A stretch of 7,443 bases of DNA from an uncultured Clostridia bacterium (GCA_946626395.1 CAMOUF010000128.1:1-7443), one strand, 5' to 3'; shown: positions 1 to 5,973, counted from the first letter of the stretch. Program-made: numbers and translations. Notes: generated by a model not told the origin, from the letters alone.

Positions 1-866
1 TAGCCGGCGGAGAGCAGCGCGTTTTTCACGTCCTGCTCCGCTTCGGCAATGATGCCGGAGCAGACGAAGCGGCCGTGGGGGGTCAGATGCTTTTTCAGTG
101 GCGCGGCCAGCATGCAGATCACGGGAGCCAGGATGTTGGCCACCGCAAAATCGAATTGCTGGGACAGGCCCTGGAGCAAATCGCCCTTGCGCACCTGGAT
201 AGCGTCGGACAGGCCGTTGTGCTCCACGTTTTCCCTGGCGACCCGCACGGCGTCGGGGTCGATATCCACGGCCACGATGCCCTTGGCCCCCAGCCTGGCC
301 GCGGCGATGGCCAGGATGCCGCTGCCGGTGCCCACGTCCAGCAGCGTTCCGCCCTGATAGTATTTTTCGATCAGGCCCACGCACATAGCAGTGGTTTCAT
401 GGGTGCCGGTGCCAAAGGCCATGCCGGGATCGATCTCGATGATCAGGTCCCCGGGCTGAACATCCCAGGGCTCCCAGGTGGGCTTCACCACCATATGATC
501 CCCCAGGCGGAAGGGCTTGTAATACTGCTTCCAGTTTTCCGCCCAGTCCTCCTCCCGAACGCCCTGCAGGGTGACGCTGAGGGCGCCCATGGCGGGGGAG
601 GAAAGCAGGGAAAGCTGTTCCTTCAGGGAGCCGATAATGGATTGCAGGGATGCTTCGTCGAACCAGGCCTTCACCTGCACGTCCTCCGGCATGGCGTCAA
701 TGACGGATTGATCCATCAATTCCCAGTTGGCGGTGGGCTTGCTGGGGTCGGGCAGGTCGGCCCGGTCCAGAATCTGGGTGCCCGCCGCGCCCAGGCGCAG
801 CAGCACGTCCGATACGATTTCCGCCCCGTAGGTGGTGGTGGAGATGGTCACTTCTGTGTATTCCAT
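1..866 (-). CDS. prmA: Ribosomal protein L11 methyltransferase PrmA, 3' end cut by the window edge
   Basis: PrmA uses S-adenosylmethionine to methylate ribosomal protein L11 in the cytoplasm. The 288 visible codons carry the family hallmarks. An IDPGMAFGTGTHETT block lies at residues 145–159, the SAM-binding motif I DVGTGSG at 177–183, and the NILAP motif at 244–248, which occupies the post-motif-IV position typical of protein and glutamine-type methyltransferases. Family members are usually about 290–315 residues, so only some 10–25 residues are missing. The ATG at 866–864 is preceded by AAAGGA (880–875) with an 8-nt gap, which supports this start. The gene follows the GNAT gene on the same strand after only 36 nt, with no evident terminator between them, so co-transcription is likely. 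In Clostridia prmA often sits with dnaJ or rsmE; neither is visible here. The family call is secure; the methylation role is inferred from homology. Confidence 0.96.
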   Translation of the reverse strand, partial: MEYTEVTISTTTYGAEIVSDVLLRLGAAGTQILDRADLPDPSKPTANWELMDQSVIDAMPEDVQVKAWFDEASLQSIIGSLKEQLSLLSSPAMGALSVTLQGVREEDWAENWKQYYKPFRLGDHMVVKPTWEPWDVQPGDLIIEIDPGMAFGTGTHETTAMCVGLIEKYYQGGTLLDVGTGSGILAIAAARLGAKGIVAVDIDPDAVRVARENVEHNGLSDAIQVRKGDLLQGLSQQFDFAVANILAPVICMLAAPLKKHLTPHGRFVCSGIIAEAEQDVKNALLSAG

Positions 867-882
867 GGTCAGTATCCTTTCG

Positions 883-895
883 TCAATTAAATTGA
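883..895. repeat. AT-rich 13-bp palindrome between the GNAT gene and prmA
   Basis: TCAATT-A-AATTGA is a perfect 6+1+6 palindrome in the 36-nt gap between the GNAT stop codon and the prmA start. It is strikingly AT-rich for this region and lies just upstream of the prmA ribosome binding site. It could be a protein-binding site or a weak mRNA hairpin. A chance palindrome in AT-rich spacer is also plausible, and no function can be assigned. Confidence 0.4.
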
Positions 896-902
896 AACAT
901 AT

Positions 903-1424
903 TTATTGCTGAAACAGCGCCAGGGAGATCACATCGTGATATTGTCCTTCCCGGAACATTTCCTGCCGCAGCACCCCTTCCCGCACAAAGCCGCATTTTT
1001 CGTAGCAGCGCAGGGCGGGCTCGTTGAAATCAAACACCAGGGCCTTGATCTTGTGCAGGTTCATTTCCTGAAAGCCGAAGGCGCACAGAGTACGGATAGC
1101 GTCCGCGCCGTAGACCCGGCCCCGGTATTCCCTGTCGCCGATGAGAATGGCCAATTCCCCCAGGCGGTTTTTCCAGTTGATCTTGGTAAAGCCGCATTTG
1201 CCGATGAAGCGGCGCTCCGCCTTGGTTTCGATGGCGAACTGATATTCTCCGGCGGTGTAGCTGGTGGAGGAATTCATGGCCCGGGCTTCGTCATCCACGG
1301 TGGAGGGATAGAGGATCGCGCCGGACGCGCCCCGCATGACCTCGTAATCGTTGGAATAGCTCAGGCACAGCATCAGGTCGCTGTTGTCGAAGGCACGCAG
1401 GCGGACCAGGTCTCCTTCATACAT
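903..1424 (-). CDS. GNAT-family N-acetyltransferase, RimJ/RimL-like
   Basis: This 173-residue protein resembles the Acetyltransf_3 (RimJ/RimL and spermidine acetyltransferase) branch of the GNAT superfamily, which transfers acetyl from acetyl-CoA to an amine. It starts MYEGDLVRLRAF, the usual first strand. A motif-A region follows at about residues 95–115 (GDREYRGRVYGADAI), and the C-terminal NEPALRCYEKCGFVREG segment is characteristic of the fold's last helix and strand. The acetyl-CoA loop normally reads Q/R-x-x-G-x-G/A. Here the first glycine is replaced by valine (R-G-R-V-Y-G), which may weaken or alter cofactor binding. An upstream in-frame ATG at 1532 exists, but the start at 1424 is preferred because AAAGGAG sits 8 nt upstream and the upstream extension has no domain character. 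The substrate is unknown; the proximity to prmA does not settle whether it is ribosomal. Confidence 0.9.
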   Translation of the reverse strand: MYEGDLVRLRAFDNSDLMLCLSYSNDYEVMRGASGAILYPSTVDDEARAMNSSTSYTAGEYQFAIETKAERRFIGKCGFTKINWKNRLGELAILIGDREYRGRVYGADAIRTLCAFGFQEMNLHKIKALVFDFNEPALRCYEKCGFVREGVLRQEMFREGQYHDVISLALFQQ

Positions 1425-1432
1425 GGGCTTTT

Positions 1433-1439
1433 CTCCTTT
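1433..1439 (-). promoter_or_regulatory. Ribosome binding site that fixes the GNAT start
   Basis: Read on the minus strand, AAAGGAG lies 8 nt before the ATG at 1424. It decides in favour of this start over the longer reading frame beginning at 1532, whose extra 36 residues overlap the predicted promoter. Confidence 0.8.
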
Positions 1440-1502
1440 CGGTTTCCGCTTGTGATTGCCCCAAAAGATCAGCAGGCATGCGGCGCCGACGGAAACACTG
1501 CG

Positions 1503-1532
1503 ATTATAGCACGGATGCCAGCGGAAATGCAA
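1503..1532 (-). promoter_or_regulatory. Probable extended -10 promoter for GNAT–prmA
   Basis: On the minus strand TGCTATAAT (1511–1503) combines a consensus -10 hexamer with the TG of an extended -10 element. The -35 candidate TTGCAT (1532–1527) matches only the first three consensus bases, at an 18-nt spacing, so the promoter would rely on the extended -10. Transcription would begin near 1496, giving a leader of about 70 nt before the GNAT start. Confidence 0.6.
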
Positions 1533-1603
1533 CCGTTCCCAAGCGCCGGCGCAAAAGAAGAAGCCGCGATCCCGCCGCGTTTTTAATACTTTGAACTGAT
1601 ATA

Positions 1604-1628
1604 CTCCCCCTCTCCTTTCTTCCCCTTT
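1604..1628 (+). repeat. 25-nt uninterrupted polypyrimidine tract
   Basis: Every base from 1604 to 1628 on the plus strand is C or T, ending one base before the -35 box at 1630. Its position matches where a promoter upstream (UP) element would lie, but UP elements are A/T-rich with A-tracts, so this is not a canonical one. Such tracts can adopt unusual helix geometry. No function is assigned. Confidence 0.5.
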
Positions 1629-1629
1629 A

Positions 1630-1658
1630 TTGACATTGTATGCAATGTTTGCTATAAT
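1630..1658 (+). promoter_or_regulatory. Perfect-consensus sigma-A promoter for the SEL1 protein gene
   Basis: TTGACA (1630–1635) and TATAAT (1653–1658) are exact consensus hexamers with the optimal 17-nt spacing, and TG at 1650–1651 adds an extended -10 element. Transcription should start near 1665, leaving a leader of about 65 nt. An unregulated promoter this good would be very strong, which fits with the spacer palindrome acting as a repressor site. Confidence 0.92.
1633..1648. promoter_or_regulatory. Candidate operator: palindrome inside the promoter spacer
   Basis: ACATTG at 1633–1638 is the exact reverse complement of CAATGT at 1643–1648, separated by TATG. Counting the centre, seven of eight symmetric pairs match. 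The site overlaps the last three bases of the -35 box and fills most of the spacer, so a bound dimeric repressor would block RNA polymerase. I do not recognise the motif as the site of a named regulator, and no regulator gene is present in the window. Confidence 0.5.
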
Positions 1659-1730
1659 TTATCGAAATCGTTAAGAAACTGCGTCGGTTCGGTGAAGCGG
1701 TGCGTTTTTTCCTGAAAGGGGATCCAGGAT

Positions 1731-4418
1731 ATGAAGAAAAAATTGGCGCTGGCGGTGTGCCTGCTGCTGTCACTGGCGCTGGCGCTGCCCGCCGCGGCGG
1801 AAAGCGCTGAGGTATGGGTGTGCCTGAACTGCTGGGAAAAGAGCATGGGAAACTTCTGCGGCCAGTGCGGCATGCAGCGGGGTGCGTGGAAATGCCATGC
1901 CTGCGAAAATGAAAACACCACCAATTTCTGCATCAACTGCGGCATATCCCGCAGCGCTTCCATTTTTGCCTGGGGCCAGGACGCCTTCCGACAAAAAGAT
2001 TATCCGGCGGCCTATCCCGCCCTTCAGTACGCCGCTTCCGCCCAGAACGCGGACGCGCTGAACCTGCTGGGGGATTACGCCCTGAACGGATGGGCGTCCG
2101 TTCCCCAGGATAACAGCCAGGCGCTGGCTTTTTATCAGCAGGCGGCGGAATTGGGCTGCCCGGCGGCGGGGCGGAATCTGGCTGTCTGCTACCGGGACAG
2201 TATCGGCGTAGCCCAGGATACCCAAAAGGCCCTGGAATGCTATGAAAAGGCCGCTGAGCTGGGGGACGGTCAGGCATACAACAGCATCGGCGTGTTTTAC
2301 GACATGGGCATCGGCGTGGAGCAGAATTACAGATTAGCCCTGGATAATTTCCGCAACGCCGCCGCTCTGGGGGATTCGGACGCCCTTTATAATTTGGGGC
2401 TGTATTATAAGAACGGGTACGCCGTGGCAAAGAATGAGCAAAGGGCCCAGGAATATTTTCAGCAGGCGGCTGACCTGGGGGACGGCGACGCCTGGTATCA
2501 GCTGGGCCAGCTTTTCCAAAAGGACGGCGATCAGACAGGCGCGCTGAACGCCTTCCGCATGGCCGCCCTGCTGGGCAGCGTGAAAGGCAGCCGCAGCCTG
2601 GGATATTTCTACGATATGGGCATCGGCACGGCCCGGGATGAGGAGCAGGCCCGCGTCTATTACGAGCCCGCCGCAGACCTGCGGGACAGCGCCGCCAACT
2701 TTAACCTGGGCCTGATCTACAGCCTGGGCAAGGGTGTAGACGTGGACGACCAGCGCGCCCTGGAATATTTTCAGGAAGCCGCCAGCAGCGATAACCCGGC
2801 GGCCTGCTATAATGTGGGCGTTTATTATCATGTGGGCGGCCCCGTCAGGCAGGACAGCGCCAAGGCCCTTTCCTACTTTGTGAAGGCCGCCGACCTGGGG
2901 CATACCGCCGCCGCGAAAATGGCGGGTGATCTGCTGAGCCAATTGGGCAGCGGCCTGGAGGACCCGGAGCGGGCGTCCGCCTATTATTTTCAGGCGGCGC
3001 AGCAGGGAAGCACAGAGGCCATGCGGCGTCTGGGCGATCTGTACAGCCAGGACGCCTATGAACTGACCGATCTTGAAAAGGCTCTGTTCTGGTATGAGCA
3101 GGCAGCGGAAAACAATGACGCCGCCGCCATGGGCCGCCTGGGCGTGATTTACAGCGAATATGAAGCGTATCTGGACGAAGACAAAGCGCTGTCCTGGCTG
3201 CGCCGGGCTGCCGCCCTGGGCGACGGGGAAGCCTGCTGGCGCATGGGAAATAATTACGCCTATGGCAAGGGCGTGGAGCAGGACGGAGAAACCGCGCTGA
3301 AATATTATCTCCAGGCGGCTGAAAGCAGGCAAACGGACGCTCTAAAGAAAATGGGCGACTTGTGCAGCCTGGACAGCAGCATGGTATTCAATCCGGCCCA
3401 CGCCGCCGTGTTTTACCGTCAGGCAGCCTACCAGGGCAATACCCGGGCCATGGAGCGCCTGGGGGATCTGTACAGCGGAAAAGAGCTGGGGACCCCGGAC
3501 CGGGAATCCGCCGCCTCCTGGTATGAGCGCGCCGCCCGGGACGGCAGCGCTGTGGCCATGCGCAAGCTGGGCCTGCTGCTTTTGACGAACCCGGAGCGGG
3601 GAGAGGAAGCGCGGACGTGGCTATGGCAGGCCGCCGAGGCGAAAGACAGCCTGGCCTTCAACGAATTGGGCCGGGCGTATCTGCTGGGCCTGGGCGGAGA
3701 GCAGGACTTCGACCAGGCCAGGGAATGCTTTGAGCAGGGGGCTCAGGAGGGAATCGCGGATGCGTTCGCCGGACTGGGCGACCTGTACAGCTATGAAGCC
3801 TGCGGCATGCTGGATTTGGAAAAGGCGCAGGAAGCCTATGAAGCCGGGGCGGAAATGGGAAGCGTGAAGGCCATGCGCCGCCTGGGCGACCTGTACAGCT
3901 ATGAAGCCTATGGCCTGCTGAACCTGGCCGAGGCCGTTGAGTATTATGAGCGGGCCGCCGAACAAAACGACATGGAGGCCATGCGCCGCCTGGGCGGGAT
4001 GTATGGCTATTTTGAAGAAATCAAGAACCCGGAAAAGGCGCTGGCCTGGTATCTGAAAGCCGCGGAGCTGGGCGACGGAGAAGCCATGAAGGCTGCGGGC
4101 GACTGTTACCGCTTCGGCTTTGGCGCGGATGTGGATATGGACGAGGCCGCCCACTGGTACGAGCAGGCGGTGAACGCCGGATTCGCCGGGGCGCAGGAAA
4201 GCCTGCTGGCGGTGACCACCCCGCTCTTGGACGTTATTACGGAGATGGATACCTTCATCGGCCAGGAAGAAGAGCAGGAAACAGAAGACCTGCATGAAGA
4301 AGCCACCGAGGAAGAATGGGAAACAGAAGAAGCTCCCGAAGAAGAATCTACCGAAGAAGAAGCCCTCGAAGAAGAACCGGAAGAAACAGACGCCGCCACC
4401 GAAACCAAACCCGCATAA
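1731..4418 (+). CDS. Exported zinc-ribbon and SEL1-repeat protein with acidic tail
   Basis: This 895-residue protein begins with a Sec signal peptide: MKKK, a leucine/alanine-rich core, and a likely signal peptidase I cut after A21-A22-A23. There is no lipobox cysteine and no later membrane segment. Two zinc ribbons follow, both CX2C-X8-CX2C, at C31/34/43/46 and C55/58/67/70. After a TPR-like helix pair (about 78–106), twenty SEL1 repeats fill residues 107–818, mostly 36 residues each. The tail, residues 844–895, has 25 glutamates in 52 positions. SEL1 solenoids are protein-interaction scaffolds, so a binding or assembly role outside the membrane is likely; no catalytic motif is visible. AAAGGGG at 1715–1721 supports the start. 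A dedicated promoter and terminator indicate a single-gene transcript. The specific function is unknown. Zinc ribbons on an exported protein are unusual, and if the N-terminus were an uncleaved anchor the solenoid would still be extracytoplasmic. Confidence 0.93.
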   Translation: MKKKLALAVCLLLSLALALPAAAESAEVWVCLNCWEKSMGNFCGQCGMQRGAWKCHACENENTTNFCINCGISRSASIFAWGQDAFRQKDYPAAYPALQYAASAQNADALNLLGDYALNGWASVPQDNSQALAFYQQAAELGCPAAGRNLAVCYRDSIGVAQDTQKALECYEKAAELGDGQAYNSIGVFYDMGIGVEQNYRLALDNFRNAAALGDSDALYNLGLYYKNGYAVAKNEQRAQEYFQQAADLGDGDAWYQLGQLFQKDGDQTGALNAFRMAALLGSVKGSRSLGYFYDMGIGTARDEEQARVYYEPAADLRDSAANFNLGLIYSLGKGVDVDDQRALEYFQEAASSDNPAACYNVGVYYHVGGPVRQDSAKALSYFVKAADLGHTAAAKMAGDLLSQLGSGLEDPERASAYYFQAAQQGSTEAMRRLGDLYSQDAYELTDLEKALFWYEQAAENNDAAAMGRLGVIYSEYEAYLDEDKALSWLRRAAALGDGEACWRMGNNYAYGKGVEQDGETALKYYLQAAESRQTDALKKMGDLCSLDSSMVFNPAHAAVFYRQAAYQGNTRAMERLGDLYSGKELGTPDRESAASWYERAARDGSAVAMRKLGLLLLTNPERGEEARTWLWQAAEAKDSLAFNELGRAYLLGLGGEQDFDQARECFEQGAQEGIADAFAGLGDLYSYEACGMLDLEKAQEAYEAGAEMGSVKAMRRLGDLYSYEAYGLLNLAEAVEYYERAAEQNDMEAMRRLGGMYGYFEEIKNPEKALAWYLKAAELGDGEAMKAAGDCYRFGFGADVDMDEAAHWYEQAVNAGFAGAQESLLAVTTPLLDVITEMDTFIGQEEEQETEDLHEEATEEEWETEEAPEEESTEEEALEEEPEETDAATETKPA
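2904..4184 (+). repeat. Three tandem copies of a four-SEL1-repeat block
   Basis: SEL1 repeats 9–20 fall into three consecutive quartets: 2904–3332 (143 codons), 3333–3755 (141) and 3756–4184 (143). In each quartet, unit 1 carries an A/M/L-GDL-x-S core. Unit 2 carries AM-x-RLGDLYS. Unit 3 is shortened (35, 33 and 35 residues) and lacks the G-x-G turn. Unit 4 restores it, or a close variant, as YGKG, LGLG or FGFG. The eight N-terminal repeats do not show this register. The pattern implies growth by duplication of whole quartets, followed by divergence. Confidence 0.7.
3774..3909 (+). repeat. Identical 28-nt copies 108 nt apart within adjacent SEL1 repeats
   Basis: Positions 3774–3801 and 3882–3909 are identical over 28 nt and encode LGDLYSYEA in repeats 17 and 18. 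The 108-nt offset is exactly one 36-codon repeat. The flanking sequence has diverged, so the identity reflects either local gene conversion or selection on this helix. Confidence 0.75.
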
Positions 4419-4426
4419 CCAATTTG

Positions 4427-4451
4427 CCGGATGGGAAACCATCCGGTTTTT
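4427..4451 (+). terminator. Intrinsic terminator after the SEL1 protein gene
   Basis: CCGGATGG (4427–4434) pairs perfectly with CCATCCGG (4439–4446) across a GAAA tetraloop and is followed directly by five T residues. It starts 8 nt after the stop codon and separates this transcript from the plsX promoter just downstream. Confidence 0.95.
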
Positions 4452-4479
4452 GCATCCCATATCTGGAATACTGTGATAC

Positions 4480-4508
4480 TTGCCAAGGCTTTTGATTTAT
4501 GGTAAAAT
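4480..4508 (+). promoter_or_regulatory. Promoter of the plsX–acpP–rnc–smc cluster
   Basis: TTGCCA (4480–4485) and TAAAAT (4503–4508) each match the sigma-A consensus at five of six positions, with the ideal 17-nt spacing. TG at 4500–4501 adds an extended -10 element. Transcription should start near 4515, giving a leader of about 30 nt. I see no FapR-type palindrome over it, so lipid-responsive control as in Bacillus is not evident. Confidence 0.85.
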
Positions 4509-4546
4509 AGGATGTCTTTCTATGAGTCTTTTAAGGAGGGAAAGCC

Positions 4547-5551
4547 ATGGTTCATATTTATTTGGACGCCATGGGCGGGGACAACGCGCCCCAGTGTACC
4601 ATCGAAGGCGCCCTGGAGGCCCTGCGGGCGGACAAAGATTTAAAGATCACCCTGGGCGGCCCCAAGGACGAAATTGAAAAACGCTTGACGGACTGCGGCG
4701 ACGTCAGGGACCGCATCGCCGTGGACGACTGCCCGGAAATCATTACCAATCATGAAGCGCCGGTAATGGCCATTCGCCAGAAAAAGCAAAGCGCCCAGGT
4801 GAAGGGGATGCTCCTGGTGCGTCAGGGCGGCGCGGACGGATTCGTGTCCGCCGGGTCCACCGGAGCCACGCTGGCGGGGGGCATGTTCCGCCTGGGCCGG
4901 ATCGACGGGGTGGAGCGCCCGGCGCTGGCGCCGCTGCTGCCCAACGGCAAGGGCTTTTTCTGCCTGATCGACTGCGGGGCCAACGTGGACTGCCTGCCCG
5001 CTTATCTGCCTCAGTTCGGCATCATGGGCTCCGCTTATTTGAAGGCCGTGCGGGGCATCGAGAATCCCCGGGTGGGCCTGGTGAATATCGGCGCGGAAAG
5101 CGAAAAGGGCAACGCCCTGGCCAAAGCCGCTTATCCCCTGATGGAAGCCGCTCCTTTCAATTTCATCGGCAACGTGGAGGGCCGGGACATCACCGCCGAT
5201 ATAGCGGACGTGGTGGTGTGCGACGGATTCTCCGGCAACCTGATCCTCAAATTCATGGAGGGCGTGGCGGGCACCCTGCTTGGCATGATCAAAAAAGAAA
5301 TATATGCCGACTTCCGCAGCAAGATCGGCGGATTGCTGGCCAAGCCCGCTTTTAAGCGCGTCAAGAAAGCCATGGACTATACCGAGGTGGGCGGCGCGCC
5401 GCTGCTGGGGGTTCAGGGCGTGGTGGTCAAGGCCCACGGCTCCAGCAACGCTCACGCCATCGCCTGCGCCATCCGCCAGGCTTCCCTGATGGTGAGGAAA
5501 AACCTGGTAGCATCCATCCAGCAGGAGATTTCCAAGCAGCTGGGAGAGTAG
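4547..5551 (+). CDS. plsX: Phosphate acyltransferase PlsX
   Basis: PlsX converts acyl-ACP and inorganic phosphate to acyl-phosphate, the acyl donor that PlsY uses to make lysophosphatidic acid in phospholipid synthesis. It is a peripheral membrane enzyme. At 334 residues the protein is full length for the family. Recognisable blocks are YLDAMGGDNAP (5–15), SAGSTGA (101–107), DCGANVDC, NIGAESEKGN, DGFSGN (226–231) and HGSSNAHA (297–304). The start has a strong AAGGAGG at 4533–4539 with 7-nt spacing. It opens the cluster, and the substrate carrier acpP comes next, as in many Clostridia. The fabD and fabG genes that lie between plsX and acpP in Bacillus are absent here. Confidence 0.97.
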   Translation: MVHIYLDAMGGDNAPQCTIEGALEALRADKDLKITLGGPKDEIEKRLTDCGDVRDRIAVDDCPEIITNHEAPVMAIRQKKQSAQVKGMLLVRQGGADGFVSAGSTGATLAGGMFRLGRIDGVERPALAPLLPNGKGFFCLIDCGANVDCLPAYLPQFGIMGSAYLKAVRGIENPRVGLVNIGAESEKGNALAKAAYPLMEAAPFNFIGNVEGRDITADIADVVVCDGFSGNLILKFMEGVAGTLLGMIKKEIYADFRSKIGGLLAKPAFKRVKKAMDYTEVGGAPLLGVQGVVVKAHGSSNAHAIACAIRQASLMVRKNLVASIQQEISKQLGE

Positions 5552-5661
5552 GAATATCAGTTCTAAGTGATCAGTTCAAAGTTCTAAGCTGAATGCGCAG
5601 CTCGGACCCTTTGACTGGCAAAAAGAGCTTGGAACCTGGAACCGGGAACTTAGAACTATTC
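5552..5661 (+). repeat. Heptad-repeat inverted repeat filling the plsX–acpP gap
   Basis: Left arm 5560–5590 and right arm 5626–5656 are complementary at 24 of 31 positions, with two further G·U pairs as RNA. Outside them GAATA (5552–5556) pairs with TATTC (5657–5661), and the loop is 35 nt. The arms are degenerate 7-nt tandem repeats: GAAC starts at exactly 5632, 5639, 5646 and 5653, and GTTC at 5560, 5574 and 5581, with a decayed GTGA at 5567. The element begins at the base after the plsX stop codon and ends 10 nt before the acpP Shine-Dalgarno. It has no T-tract, so it is not a standard terminator. It may be a mobile or amplifying hairpin, or an mRNA processing or stability element. Confidence 0.75.
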
Positions 5662-5686
5662 AAAAAAATACAAGGAGGACACAGCA

Positions 5687-5914
5687 ATGGTATTCGACAC
5701 CGTAGCCAGCATGATCGCAAAGCAGCTCAAAATGGACGTGAAGGACATTACCCCCGACAAGCGTTTGGTGGAGGACCTGAAGGCCGACAGCGCCAACGTG
5801 ATGGTCATGATCATGGACCTGGAGGACACCTTCAACTTGACCGTGGACGACACCGCCATCAACAGCCTGCGCACCGTGGGCGACGTGGTGAAATACATCG
5901 AGGACAACCAGTAA
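5687..5914 (+). CDS. acpP: Acyl carrier protein
   Basis: This 75-residue acidic protein carries growing fatty acyl chains on a phosphopantetheine arm and delivers them to enzymes such as PlsX. The attachment serine is S35 in the LKADSANVM segment at the start of helix II. Most bacterial ACPs read GADSL here; this one reads KADSA, so the residue after the serine is alanine rather than leucine. The rest fits: an acidic helix II and III surface (MDLEDTFNLTVDD) and a C-terminal TVGDVVKYIE helix. AAGGAGG (5672–5678) with 8-nt spacing gives a strong start. The gene is flanked on both sides by inverted repeats, so its mRNA segment could be processed or stabilised separately; that is inference. Confidence 0.96.
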   Translation: MVFDTVASMIAKQLKMDVKDITPDKRLVEDLKADSANVMVMIMDLEDTFNLTVDDTAINSLRTVGDVVKYIEDNQ

Positions 5915-5920
5915 GCATCC

Positions 5921-5966
5921 GGGGCCTGGGAGCCTTGCAGCAACGCGCTTCAAGGCTCCCGCCCCC
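5921..5966 (+). other. Strong hairpin just after acpP without a T-tract
   Basis: GGGAGCCTTG (5928–5937) pairs perfectly with CAAGGCTCCC (5951–5960) around a 13-nt loop. GGGG (5921–5924) can add pairing with the C-run at 5962–5966. It starts 7 nt after the acpP stop codon. The following bases are CTTCCAAAG, with no U-run, so intrinsic termination is unlikely to be efficient. A 3'-end stabiliser, RNA processing site or attenuator that partly protects acpP mRNA fits better. Confidence 0.65.
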
Positions 5967-5973
5967 TTCCAAA

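Larger units (their letters stand above)
1425..1730. other. 306-nt divergent control region without a gene
   Basis: No credible gene lies between the GNAT start and the SEL1-protein start. The region holds a minus-strand promoter (about 1503–1532) and a plus-strand promoter (1630–1658) with a palindrome in its spacer (1633–1648). A 25-nt uninterrupted pyrimidine run (1604–1628) sits immediately upstream of the plus-strand -35 box. A GC palindrome, GCGCCGGCGC, lies at 1543–1552. The start-to-start layout makes shared regulation of the two transcripts possible but does not prove it. Confidence 0.75.

Noticed and set aside
75..890. Long plus-strand reading frame opposite prmA
   Set aside because: It is antisense to a well-conserved PrmA, has no recognisable domain or convincing ribosome binding site, and reflects GC-rich codon structure.
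1425..1532. Upstream extension of the GNAT reading frame to an ATG at 1532
   Set aside because: The 36 extra residues lack family similarity and overlap the likely promoter. The ATG at 1424 has a good Shine-Dalgarno.
1563..1580. CGCG pair followed by TTTTT as a terminator in the divergent region
   Set aside because: The stem is only four base pairs, and no plus-strand gene ends upstream of it.
1702..1710. T-run in the SEL1 leader as a terminator or attenuator
   Set aside because: No stable GC stem precedes the T-run; only a three-base stem (TTC/GAA) is possible.
2334..3332. Long minus-strand frame within the SEL1 gene, and a similar one at 3621–4460
   Set aside because: Both are shadows created by the periodic SEL1 repeats and the glutamate tail; neither has independent coding evidence.
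4452..4546. FapR-type or FabT-type operator over the plsX promoter
   Set aside because: I looked for a palindrome over the -35 to +1 region and found none resembling the known sites.
4640..5455. Minus-strand frame opposite plsX
   Set aside because: It lies entirely antisense to a full-length PlsX and shows no domain or ribosome binding site.
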